A stretch of DNA of 13,978 bases from an uncultured Eubacteriales bacterium (GTDB taxonomy: Bacteria; Bacillota; Clostridia; Oscillospirales; Acutalibacteraceae): assembly GCA_900317795.1 (NCBI GenBank), contig ONIF01000019.1, forward strand, positions 10,167 through 24,144, read 5' to 3'. The notes under the pieces were generated by a model. It had not been told where the DNA came from and ran no database searches. It saw nothing but the letters and a program-made list of their open reading frames with translations. Both the position numbers and the translations under genes were made by a program. Of the stretch, positions 7,278 to 13,486 are shown one piece after another. Position 1 is the stretch's first letter. Each line of letters starts with the position of its first letter.

Positions 7278-8147
7278 ATGACAAAAAATCTGTTGTCGAA
7301 AATAAATGAGAAGATGCATGGCTTTTCAAAGGGACAGAAGTTGATTGCAAATTTCATAACGGAGCATTATGACAAGGCGGCATTTATGACAGCCTCAAAA
7401 TTGGGAGTAACTGTTGGCGTAAGTGAATCGACGGTTGTAAGATTTGCGGCAGAGCTTGGCTATGACGGTTATCCGAAAATGCAGAGAGCCATGCAGGAAA
7501 TGATAAGGGACAAGCTTACATCTGTACAGCGTATAGAGGTAACTAAAAGCAGGATAAATAATGATGATATTCTTGAAACGGTGTTAAATCAAGATATAGA
7601 GAAGATAAGAAAGACGCTTGAAGAAACTTCAAAAGAGGACTTTAAAAATGCAGTAAATGCCATATCCAAGGCAAAGACGATATATATATTTGCGGTGAGA
7701 AGTTCGGCAGCCCTTGCGTCTTTTCTCGGATATTACTATTCGCTGATATTTGAGAATGTAAAGGTGATAAGTAACTACGGTGAAACCGAGATACATGAAA
7801 AGCTGTTCAGAATGTCAAGTGAAGATGTGATAATCGGAATAAGCTTTCCGAGGTACTCAAATGCGGCAATAAAAGCAATGACTTTTGCACATCACAGGGG
7901 GGCAAAAGTCATTGCCTTGACGGACAGTATGGCAAGCCCGCTTGTATCTGTATCTGATTATGTATTGATAGCTAAAAGTGACATGGCATCGGTAGTGGAT
8001 TCGCTTGTAGCACCGCTGAGTGTGATAAATGCCCTTGTAGTTGCAACTGTTTTAAATCCGGACTTGAAAGCAAACGATACTTTCAGCAAGCTTGAAAATA
8101 TATGGAAAGAGTATGATGTTTACAGCAATAACGGGGAGGAACAGTAA
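7278..8147 (+). CDS. MurR/RpiR family transcriptional regulator
   Basis: The product is 289 residues, the usual length for the family. Residues 1-77 form the RpiR-type helix-turn-helix domain (FSKGQKLIANFI; AAFMTASKLGVTVGVSESTV; RFAAELGYDGYP). Residues about 125-262 form a SIS sugar-phosphate-binding domain with the AVRSSA, ISFPRYS and VIALTDS segments. Family members are DNA-binding regulators that sense phosphosugars or amino-sugar phosphates. The inducer here cannot be told, because no sugar gene is adjacent. The ATG at 7278 is chosen because AAGGAG (7263-7268) lies 9 bases upstream; a GTG at 7260 would overlap that site. The flavoprotein gene begins one base after the stop, so the two are probably co-transcribed. 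Confidence 0.93.
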   Translation: MTKNLLSKINEKMHGFSKGQKLIANFITEHYDKAAFMTASKLGVTVGVSESTVVRFAAELGYDGYPKMQRAMQEMIRDKLTSVQRIEVTKSRINNDDILETVLNQDIEKIRKTLEETSKEDFKNAVNAISKAKTIYIFAVRSSAALASFLGYYYSLIFENVKVISNYGETEIHEKLFRMSSEDVIIGISFPRYSNAAIKAMTFAHHRGAKVIALTDSMASPLVSVSDYVLIAKSDMASVVDSLVAPLSVINALVVATVLNPDLKANDTFSKLENIWKEYDVYSNNGEEQ

Positions 8148-8148
8148 T

Positions 8149-9372
8149 TTGTCAAGAAAGACGGCAGTAATAGGCGGTGGAGCGGCAGGCATGATGGCAG
8201 GCATATTTGGAGCTTATGCAGGTGATGACATCACGATTTTTGAAAAAAATCAGAAAATCGGCAGAAAGATATATATAACGGGCAAGGGCAGATGTAATTT
8301 AACGAATAACTGCGACATAAAGACGGTTATAGAAAACACGCCCGTAAATGCGAGATTTTTATATAGTGCATTGAACAGGTTTTCGCCGAGAGATACAATG
8401 GAATTTTTTGAAAGTAACGGTCTTGCATTGAAAACCGAAAGGGGAAATAGAGTATTTCCCGTATCGGACAGGGCAGGAGATGTTGTTGATACACTTTTGA
8501 AAGTGTCACGGCAGGCAGGCTGTAAAATTGTAAACAAGACTGTTTCGGATATTGTTATTGAAAACGGCATTGTAAAGAGCATTAAGGTTGAAAATAAATT
8601 TCTTGAATTTGATAAAGTCATAATTGCTTGCGGTGGAAAGTCATATCCATTGACGGGTTCGACAGGTGACGGCTATGAATTTGCAAAAAAAGCAGGTCAT
8701 AATATAATACCATTGAAGCCGTCACTTGTACCGTTGGAAACAGTTGAGAAGATACCAAGTGAATGTGATAAATTGCTTTTAAAGAATGTTTCTCTGAGTG
8801 TATTTGACACGCTGACAAATAAAAGAATATATACAGATTTCGGAGAATTGCAGTTAATGAAATACGGTGTATCGGGTGCAATAGTTTTGAGTGCAAGTTC
8901 GCATATAAGGGAAATGCAGTCGGGCAGATACAGGCTGGATATAGACTTAAAGCCTGCTCTGAATGAAGAAAAGCTTGACGCAAGGTTATTGCGTGAAATT
9001 TCCGACAGGAAATTGAATGATTATGAATACTTAATGCACGCATTTTTGCCGAAACAGCTGATAAATTTTTTCATAGAGAAGTCCGGCATACCGTCAAATA
9101 AAAAATGCAGTGAAATAAGCCGTACTGACAGAAAAAGTATTACATCTGCTTTAAAGAAATTTTCACTTACCGTGAAATCGTACAGACCGCTTGAAGAAGC
9201 TATTGTAACATCAGGCGGAGTAGATGTAAAAGAAATAGAGCCGAAAACAATGGAGTCGAAATTGGTAAAAGGTTTGTATTTTGCAGGGGAAGTGATAGAT
9301 GTAGATTGTTATACAGGTGGCTTCAATTTGCAGACGGCATTTTCTACGGGAGTTGTGGCAGGTGAAAACTGA
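8149..9372 (+). CDS. BaiN/HI0933-type NAD(P)/FAD-dependent oxidoreductase
   Basis: The product is 407 residues and matches the HI0933-like flavoprotein family (also BaiN or YtfP type). An FAD-binding glycine-rich loop is at 9-17 (GGGAAGMMAG). The family signature GRKIYITGKGRCNLTN is at 38-53. A second conserved stretch, ACGGKSYPLTGSTGDGYEF, is at 160-178. The C-terminal FAD segment FAGEVIDVDCYTGGFNLQ is at 378-395. The start is a TTG at 8149, with GGGGAGGA (8133-8140) 8 bases before it and the regulator's stop codon one base before it. The reading frame continues upstream inside the regulator gene, but no start there fits the family. Some family members act in bile-acid dehydroxylation, but most are uncharacterised, so the substrate is unknown. 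Confidence 0.92.
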   Translation: MSRKTAVIGGGAAGMMAGIFGAYAGDDITIFEKNQKIGRKIYITGKGRCNLTNNCDIKTVIENTPVNARFLYSALNRFSPRDTMEFFESNGLALKTERGNRVFPVSDRAGDVVDTLLKVSRQAGCKIVNKTVSDIVIENGIVKSIKVENKFLEFDKVIIACGGKSYPLTGSTGDGYEFAKKAGHNIIPLKPSLVPLETVEKIPSECDKLLLKNVSLSVFDTLTNKRIYTDFGELQLMKYGVSGAIVLSASSHIREMQSGRYRLDIDLKPALNEEKLDARLLREISDRKLNDYEYLMHAFLPKQLINFFIEKSGIPSNKKCSEISRTDRKSITSALKKFSLTVKSYRPLEEAIVTSGGVDVKEIEPKTMESKLVKGLYFAGEVIDVDCYTGGFNLQTAFSTGVVAGEN

Positions 9373-9429
9373 AAATTTCTTATGCAAAGTTGACAGAGAA
9401 AATTATTGAAATTTATTTGATTTTACTTG

Positions 9430-9459
9430 TTGACAAACTATGATGTGATAATGTATAAT
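9430..9459 (+). promoter_or_regulatory. Sigma-A promoter of rpsU
   Basis: Perfect TTGACA (9430-9435) and TATAAT (9454-9459) with an 18-base spacer, giving a leader of about 50 nt before rpsU. Confidence 0.87.
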
Positions 9460-9483
9460 GGTAAGGTATCGTAATGACACAAA

Positions 9484-9505
9484 CCCCTGCCTTATGGCGG
9501 ATGGG
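9484..9505 (+). promoter_or_regulatory. Leader hairpin touching the rpsU Shine-Dalgarno sequence
   Basis: CCC (9484-9486) pairs with GGG (9503-9505), and CTGCC (9487-9491) with GGCGG (9496-9500, one T-G pair), around a TTAT loop with a 2-base bulge. The first GGG of the GGGAGGG ribosome site (9503-9509) is inside the stem, so folding would limit ribosome access. A role in feedback control of S21 is inference. Confidence 0.45.
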
Positions 9506-9516
9506 AGGGAAGATAA

Positions 9517-9693
9517 ATGGCTGAAATCAGAATTAAAGATAATGAGTCCCTCGAAAGTGCACTCAGAAGATTTAAAAAGCAGTGTGCAAGAGGCGGTATC
9601 ATTCAGGAAGTTCGTAAGAGAGAAGCTTATGAAAAGCCTTCTGTAAAGCGTAAAAAGAAGTCTGAAGCTGCTCGTAAACGTAAGTACAAATAA
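9517..9693 (+). CDS. rpsU: 30S ribosomal protein S21
   Basis: The product is 58 residues and is a typical bacterial S21: it begins MAEIRIKDNESLESALRRFK, continues with the conserved CARGGIIQEVRKREAYEKPS segment (23-42), and ends in a Lys/Arg-rich tail (KRKKKSEAARKRKYK). S21 binds the 30S platform near the anti-Shine-Dalgarno end of 16S rRNA and aids initiation. The ATG has GGGAGGG (9503-9509) 7 bases upstream, partly enclosed by a predicted leader hairpin. It has its own strong promoter and is followed by a long stem with a T-run, so it is probably made as a single-gene transcript. In many Firmicutes rpsU sits next to yqeY; here no yqeY is visible. Confidence 0.97.
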   Translation: MAEIRIKDNESLESALRRFKKQCARGGIIQEVRKREAYEKPSVKRKKKSEAARKRKYK

Positions 9694-9714
9694 TGTACTT
9701 GACACAGAAATTAA

Positions 9715-9770
9715 GGGGATGTTTTCGTATGCTGCTTCAGGGCAGTATCACGGGAATGTCCCCACTTTTT
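9715..9770 (+). terminator. Long stem-loop with T-run after rpsU (probable terminator)
   Basis: Bases 9715-9735 pair with 9742-9763 to give 21 base pairs with a single bulged base (9749) and a 6-base loop, followed by CAC and TTTTT at 9766-9770. Five of the pairs are G-U in the plus-strand RNA, so the structure is much better on this strand. It is longer than a normal terminator stem and might also protect the rpsU mRNA 3' end or form a stable small RNA. Confidence 0.78.
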
Positions 9771-9871
9771 AATTCATAATTCATAATGCATAATGCATAA
9801 TGAGTTGTGTGGGGCAGTTTTGGATAAAGCGGAAAAAATAATTATGCATTATGAATTATGCATTATGAATT
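9771..9871. repeat. Palindromic element built from 7-bp units
   Basis: The left arm (9771-9801) consists of tandem CATAAT(T/G) heptamers. The right arm (about 9840-9871) is its inverted copy, differing at only two positions in about 31, where T and G are swapped. The arms enclose a non-repeated centre of about 38 bases. The element lies between the rpsU stem-loop and yqeG and resembles MITE-like intergenic repeats of gut Clostridia. No coding role is likely, although a reading frame runs through it. Confidence 0.8.
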
Positions 9872-9888
9872 GTCAGGGGGGGAGCGGA

Positions 9889-10392
9889 GTGAAAAGGGGA
9901 CTTTTGATGCCGACGGCAGCCGTCAGAAATGTGACGGATATAAGTATAGAGCTTATAAAGAAATTGGGAATAGATGCCATTCTGCTTGACGTTGATAATA
10001 CACTTGCACCGCCTGCATCACATAAAGCGTATGAAGGAGTGCATGAATGGATAGCTATGCTGAAAGAGAATCATATAGCGGTAGTGATATGCTCGAATAA
10101 TTATAAAAAGAGGGTAAAGCCGTTTTCGGACAGCGTGGGATTGGATTGTGTATCAATGAGTTTAAAGCCGTTTCCGTTCGGTTTCAACAGGGCAAAGAGG
10201 AAATTGAAAGAGAAACCGCAGTCCGTGCTTGTAGTAGGCGACCAAATATATACAGATGTGCTGGGGGCAAATTTGGCGGGAATGAAATCTGTATTGCTTG
10301 TGCCGAGAGATGAAGAACATGGAGTGACTATTTGGATAAGAAGAAAGCTTGAAGTAAAAATAAGGAAAAAGATAAAAATTATGGGGGAATAG
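9889..10392 (+). CDS. yqeG: YqeG family HAD-type (IIIA) phosphatase
   Basis: The product is 167 residues, the normal length for YqeG. HAD motif I is LLDVDNTL (32-39, nucleophile Asp34 and acid/base Asp36). Motif II is the Ser in ICSNN (Ser69). Motif III is Lys93 in LKPFPFGF. Motif IV is GDQIYTD (117-123, Asp118 and Asp123). The family is a magnesium-dependent phosphatase type of unknown physiological substrate. The GTG at 9889 is chosen because a G-rich ribosome site (about 9876-9883) precedes it and it gives the usual length; starting upstream would translate the palindromic repeat. An ATG at 9907 is an alternative. The next gene begins two bases after the stop, so this gene heads a compact operon with the DUF6572-like gene, aroQ and the M24 peptidase. 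Confidence 0.92.
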   Translation: MKRGLLMPTAAVRNVTDISIELIKKLGIDAILLDVDNTLAPPASHKAYEGVHEWIAMLKENHIAVVICSNNYKKRVKPFSDSVGLDCVSMSLKPFPFGFNRAKRKLKEKPQSVLVVGDQIYTDVLGANLAGMKSVLLVPRDEEHGVTIWIRRKLEVKIRKKIKIMGE

Positions 10393-10394
10393 AT

Positions 10395-10727
10395 ATGTCT
10401 GTAAGGCAGGCAAATGTAATAGACGGAATGGGGATAGATAAGAACACGAATAAGCTGGTGTTTTTAATAACCGACCCTTATGCGTGGGCAGTGCAGGAAT
10501 ATGAACACCTCACGGCAATTCAGGCAAAAATAAATAATTATGTCAGATACATTGAAACAGAGAGTTACAGTGAGATGTATAAGGACAGGAAATTTGATGG
10601 TTACAGAATAGAGATAGTGTTCAAGTACAAGTACACGGAAAATGGCGAGGCGTTTTTGAATGCAGGTAAAAAACAGCTTAAAGAGAGGAATATAGATTTT
10701 ATATATTCTGTTGCAAAGGCGGAATGA
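10395..10727 (+). CDS. DUF6572-like protein of unknown function
   Basis: The product is 110 residues with no signal peptide or membrane helix. It starts MSVRQANVIDGMGIDKNTNK and has a hydrophobic strand, LVFLITDPYAW (21-31). A helix with HLTAIQAKINNYVRYIE (38-54) follows. This arrangement, in which 'a D.IGID...' strand is followed by a Trp and a helix ending in IE, resembles the DUF6572 family; I recognise it with moderate confidence. The C-terminal half has alternating strands (YRIEIVFKYKY) and a short helix. No catalytic motif is obvious. The ATG is two bases after the yqeG stop with GGGGGA (about 10383-10388) as ribosome site, and aroQ follows three bases later, so it is translated as part of that operon. 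Confidence 0.88.
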   Translation: MSVRQANVIDGMGIDKNTNKLVFLITDPYAWAVQEYEHLTAIQAKINNYVRYIETESYSEMYKDRKFDGYRIEIVFKYKYTENGEAFLNAGKKQLKERNIDFIYSVAKAE

Positions 10728-10730
10728 GAG

Positions 10731-11165
10731 ATGAAAAAGATACTTTTTATATTAGGACCTAATCTGAACATGGTAGGCATAAGAGATAAGAATATATATG
10801 GAGCGGAAACAGCGGAAAGTATCAATATACAGGTCGCAAAGTGGGCGGGAGAACTTGGAGTTGAATTGGAGATATTTCAGTCCAATCACGAGGGAGATAT
10901 AGTAGATAAGATACATTCAGCCTATGGAGAAAAAGACGGTATTATGATAAATGCAGGGGCATTGACGCATTACAGCTATGCATTGAGAGATGCAATAGAA
11001 TCCGTGCATATTCCGACAGTTGAAACGCACATGTCAAACATCTATGCCCGAGAGGAATTTAGGCATAAATCGGTAATATCACCTGTTTGTATAGGGTGCA
11101 TAGCAGGCTTCGGAAAAGAAAGTTATTATTTAGGCTTGTCAGCCCTTTTGAAAAAACTTGTCTGA
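10731..11165 (+). CDS. aroQ: Type II 3-dehydroquinate dehydratase
   Basis: The product is 144 residues, the typical length for the dodecameric type II enzyme. It converts 3-dehydroquinate to 3-dehydroshikimate in the shikimate pathway, in the cytoplasm. Visible signatures are LGPNLNMVGIR (8-18), with Asn11 and the lid residues Arg18 and Tyr23, then QSNHEGDIVDKIH (50-62) and NAGALTHYSYALRDA (74-88). The last, ETHMSNIYAREEFRHKS (98-114), contains catalytic His100 with Glu98 and Arg111. All key residues are present. The ATG is three bases after the previous stop, with GAGAG/GGAATGAGAG as a modest ribosome site. The order aroQ, M24 peptidase, efp is conserved in Firmicutes (B. subtilis yqhS-yqhT-efp). 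Confidence 0.96.
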   Translation: MKKILFILGPNLNMVGIRDKNIYGAETAESINIQVAKWAGELGVELEIFQSNHEGDIVDKIHSAYGEKDGIMINAGALTHYSYALRDAIESVHIPTVETHMSNIYAREEFRHKSVISPVCIGCIAGFGKESYYLGLSALLKKLV

Positions 11166-11179
11166 CAGGGGTGTTATAA

Positions 11180-12256
11180 TTGAGTTCAAGATTGAAAGTA
11201 TTGTCGGGAATGCTGCCCGAATATGCAGACGGAGCATTGATTTTTTCAAACACGAACAGAAGATATTTTACGGAATTTGTATCATCATTGGGATATTTGC
11301 TTGTGACAAAAAGTGAAAGTTATTTGTTTGTAGATTCAAGATACAGCGAGGCTGCACAGAAACAGGCGAAAAATTGTAAAGTTGTGGCATATAAAGTATT
11401 GAGTGAAGAGATGGCTGATATTATCAGTCAGAACGGGCTTAAAAATATCATGTTGGAGAGTTCTGCCATAACGCTGAGTGAATGTGAGCATATTGAAAAG
11501 ATATTTGCAAAGGCGAATGCAAGTGCATTGAAAAATAATGAGTTGGATAGAATTATCAATACAATGAGAGTGATAAAGACGTCTGACGAGATAGAGAAAA
11601 TGCACAGGGCACAGCTTATCACAGAACACGCATTGACGGAAACGCTTAAATTGATAAAAGAGGGCGTGACGGAAAAGGACCTTGCACTTGAACTGGAATT
11701 CAGAATGAAAAGGCTTGGTGCAGAGGAAGTATCGTTTGATTTGATAGTGCTTGCAGGCAAAAAAACATCTATGCCGCATGGAGTGCCTGGTTTTAACAGG
11801 GTGAAAAAAGGAGATTTCATTTTGTTTGATATAGGTGCGACTTATGACGGCTATCATAGTGATATGACAAGGACTTATGCTTTCGGAAATATTGGTTCGG
11901 AGCAAAAGAGAGTTTATGCAACAGTAAAGCAGGCACAGGAAAATGCATTGGCGGCATTGAAAGACGGTGTGGAATGCGGATATGTTGACAGTGCGGCAAG
12001 GACATATATCAATCATGCAGGATATGAGGGATATTTCGGACATTCGACAGGACATGGAGTAGGATTGGATATACATGAAGTGCCGTCGGTTTCACCGAAA
12101 AGTGACTTTGTATTAAGAAACGGCATGGTTGTCACAGCCGAGCCGGGAATATATCTGCCCGATAGATTTGGTGTAAGAATAGAAGACATGGTGGTAATCA
12201 CAAACAGCGGATATATGAATTTTGCCTCAATGTCAAAAGAACTTATTGTAATTTGA
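11180..12256 (+). CDS. yqhT: Xaa-Pro-type aminopeptidase, M24 family
   Basis: The product is 358 residues, matching the short YqhT/PepQ-like M24B peptidases that cleave X-Pro bonds in the cytoplasm. The N-terminal creatinase-like domain covers about 1-130 (NRRYFTEFVSSLGYLLVT at 26-43). The pita-bread catalytic domain covers about 135-358. The five metal ligands are all present: Asp217 (FDIGA), Asp228 (HSDMTR), His292 (STGHGVG), Glu321 (AEPGIY) and Glu335 (RIED). His200 and His299 match the usual substrate-site histidines. The start is TTG at 11180 with AGGGGTG 7 bases upstream; this keeps the family-typical N-terminus, whereas the ATG at 11210 would trim it. It lies 14 bases after aroQ and is probably in that operon. 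It is followed by the separate efp promoter. Confidence 0.94.
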   Translation: MSSRLKVLSGMLPEYADGALIFSNTNRRYFTEFVSSLGYLLVTKSESYLFVDSRYSEAAQKQAKNCKVVAYKVLSEEMADIISQNGLKNIMLESSAITLSECEHIEKIFAKANASALKNNELDRIINTMRVIKTSDEIEKMHRAQLITEHALTETLKLIKEGVTEKDLALELEFRMKRLGAEEVSFDLIVLAGKKTSMPHGVPGFNRVKKGDFILFDIGATYDGYHSDMTRTYAFGNIGSEQKRVYATVKQAQENALAALKDGVECGYVDSAARTYINHAGYEGYFGHSTGHGVGLDIHEVPSVSPKSDFVLRNGMVVTAEPGIYLPDRFGVRIEDMVVITNSGYMNFASMSKELIVI

Positions 12257-12264
12257 AAAAAATG

Positions 12265-12293
12265 TTGCAATTTGATTTTGCGTATAGTATAAT
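12265..12293 (+). promoter_or_regulatory. Sigma-A promoter of efp
   Basis: TTGCAA (12265-12270), a 17-base spacer and a perfect TATAAT (12288-12293), about 45 bases upstream of the efp ATG. It lets efp be transcribed separately from the upstream operon. Confidence 0.83.
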
Positions 12294-12338
12294 GGTACAG
12301 GTATTATTATTTTATTAAAAAAACGGAGGATTATAATT

Positions 12339-12896
12339 ATGATTACAGCAGGAGATTTCAGAAACGGTGTTACGTTTGAGATGGACGGACAGGTTGTTTC
12401 TATCATTGAATTTCAGCACGTTAAGCCCGGTAAAGGTGCGGCATTTGTTCGTACAAAGATAAGAAATGTTATCACAGGTGCGGTTGTTGAAAGAACATTC
12501 AACCCGAATGACAAGTACCCGACAGCATTTGTTGAGAGAAAGGACATGGAATATCTTTATAATGACGGTGATTTGTACTACTTCATGGATAATGAAACAT
12601 ACGAGCAGACACCTATCAATAAGAGTGTATTGGGCGATAACTTCAAGTTTGTTACAGAAAACATGGTATGTAAAGTATTGTCATACAAGGGCAACGTATT
12701 TGGTGTAGAGCCGCCTAACTTTGTTGAATTGACAGTTACACAGACTGACCCTGGTTTTAAGGGTGACACTGCTACCAACGTAACAAAGCCTGCAACTCTC
12801 GAAACAGGTGCGGAAATCAAAGTACCGCTGTTTATCAACGAGGGTGACAAGATTCAGATTGACACCAGAACAGGCGAATATATGTCAAGAGCGTAA
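12339..12896 (+). CDS. efp: Elongation factor P
   Basis: The product is 185 residues, the normal EF-P length. EF-P binds between the ribosomal P and E sites and relieves stalling at polyproline stretches. Domain I (1-64) holds the conserved loop HVKPGKGAAF, with Lys32 at the tip, the residue that is modified in many bacteria. Residues 65-127 form OB domain II. Residues 128-185 form domain III, with the family signature around 150-169 (ATLETGAEIKVPLFINEGD) and the end IDTRTGEYMSRA. No modification enzyme (epmA, earP, or a YmfI-type gene) is seen in the window. The ATG has CGGAGG (12323-12328) about 10 bases upstream. It follows the M24 peptidase, in the same order as B. subtilis yqhT-efp. Confidence 0.98.
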   Translation: MITAGDFRNGVTFEMDGQVVSIIEFQHVKPGKGAAFVRTKIRNVITGAVVERTFNPNDKYPTAFVERKDMEYLYNDGDLYYFMDNETYEQTPINKSVLGDNFKFVTENMVCKVLSYKGNVFGVEPPNFVELTVTQTDPGFKGDTATNVTKPATLETGAEIKVPLFINEGDKIQIDTRTGEYMSRA

Positions 12897-12931
12897 CAAT
12901 TAGCAATTAGCAATGTGCAATGAGCAATGTG
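12897..12931 (+). repeat. Tandem 7-bp repeat array after efp
   Basis: Five consecutive heptamers of the form CAAT(T/G)(A/T)G run from the first base after the efp stop codon to 12931. No inverted partner arm is visible. The order of T-rich units first and G-containing units later parallels the array at 9771. An ATG inside it (12920) is not the start of the next gene. Confidence 0.8.
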
Positions 12932-12952
12932 AAGATTGCGGAGGGAAAGAAA

Positions 12953-13396
12953 ATGAATATCAATGAGAGAGCGGCATATATCAAGGGAATGTTTGACGGC
13001 ATGGAACTTGATATGAACGACAAGCAGAATAAGATTTTGAAGTCACTGATAGACCTTGTAAGCGACATGGCAGAGGAAGTCTCAGAATTGGGACAGTGCT
13101 ATGATGACGTGTGCGACCAGATAGACACACTTGATGAGAATGTCACAGACTTGGAAGATATTCTGTTTGAAGAAGATGATGATGAATATGAGGAGATTTA
13201 TGGTGAAGACAATAAGCCTTGTGACTGCAAGAAATCATCTTCAAATGAGGAAGAAACGGTATATGAGGTAACTTGTCCGACCTGTAATGAAACCATAGCA
13301 TTGACGGAAGAAGCAGTATTGCAGGGCAGTATGAAATGTCCGAAATGTGATGAACTTCTTGAATTCGATTATGATGAAGAAGATACGGAAGAATAA
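12953..13396 (+). CDS. CD1247-like protein with N-terminal helical domain and C-terminal zinc ribbon
   Basis: The product is 147 residues. Residues about 1-70 are helical (MNINERAAYIKGMFDGMELD, then heptad-like IDLVSDMAEEV and DVCDQIDTLDENV) and resemble the CD1247 N-terminal domain family of Clostridia. Residues 71-103 are a very acidic linker. Residues 104-140 form a zinc ribbon with CPTC (108-111) and CPKC (129-132), followed by an acidic tail. The role is unknown; zinc binding is expected from the four cysteines. The ATG at 12953 has GGAGGG about 8 bases upstream; the in-frame ATG at 12920 lies within the heptamer array and lacks a ribosome site. It is close behind efp and probably shares its transcript. 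A terminator follows. Confidence 0.88.
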   Translation: MNINERAAYIKGMFDGMELDMNDKQNKILKSLIDLVSDMAEEVSELGQCYDDVCDQIDTLDENVTDLEDILFEEDDDEYEEIYGEDNKPCDCKKSSSNEEETVYEVTCPTCNETIALTEEAVLQGSMKCPKCDELLEFDYDEEDTEE

Positions 13397-13424
13397 TATC
13401 TTCTGAAAGTCAGATAAGAAAAAG

Positions 13425-13463
13425 ACACCAACTCAGAGGAAATAAACTCGGTTGGTGTTTTTT
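13425..13463 (+). terminator. Intrinsic terminator after the efp/zinc-ribbon transcript
   Basis: ACACCAAC (13425-13432) pairs perfectly with GTTGGTGT (13451-13458), with a possible inner GAG/CTC pairing. A T-run follows (13457-13463). A-rich sequence before the stem means it could also work on the minus strand. Confidence 0.88.
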
Positions 13464-13486
13464 GATAAGAAAGGAATGGGAGAGAA

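Noticed and set aside
7278..9372. Sugar or bile-acid utilisation operon
   Set aside because: The regulator and flavoprotein are adjacent, but no transporter, sugar enzyme or other bile-acid gene is present, so a specific pathway cannot be supported.
9390..9395. TTGACA after the flavoprotein gene as a second rpsU promoter
   Set aside because: The hexamer at proper spacing is TTATTT, a poor -10 box; the promoter at 9430-9459 is far better.
9699..9704. TTGACA just after rpsU as a promoter for yqeG
   Set aside because: No -10 box at acceptable spacing; the following sequence is the stem-loop.
9771..9871. CRISPR array
   Set aside because: Repeats are 7 bases with no spacers, arranged as an inverted pair; no cas gene is nearby.
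9793..9888. Upstream ATG extending yqeG
   Set aside because: The extra residues come from the palindromic heptamer element, and the GTG at 9889 gives the normal family length with a good ribosome site.
12920..12952. Earlier ATG for the zinc-ribbon protein
   Set aside because: It lies inside the heptamer array without a ribosome site; the GGAGGG before 12953 marks the real start.
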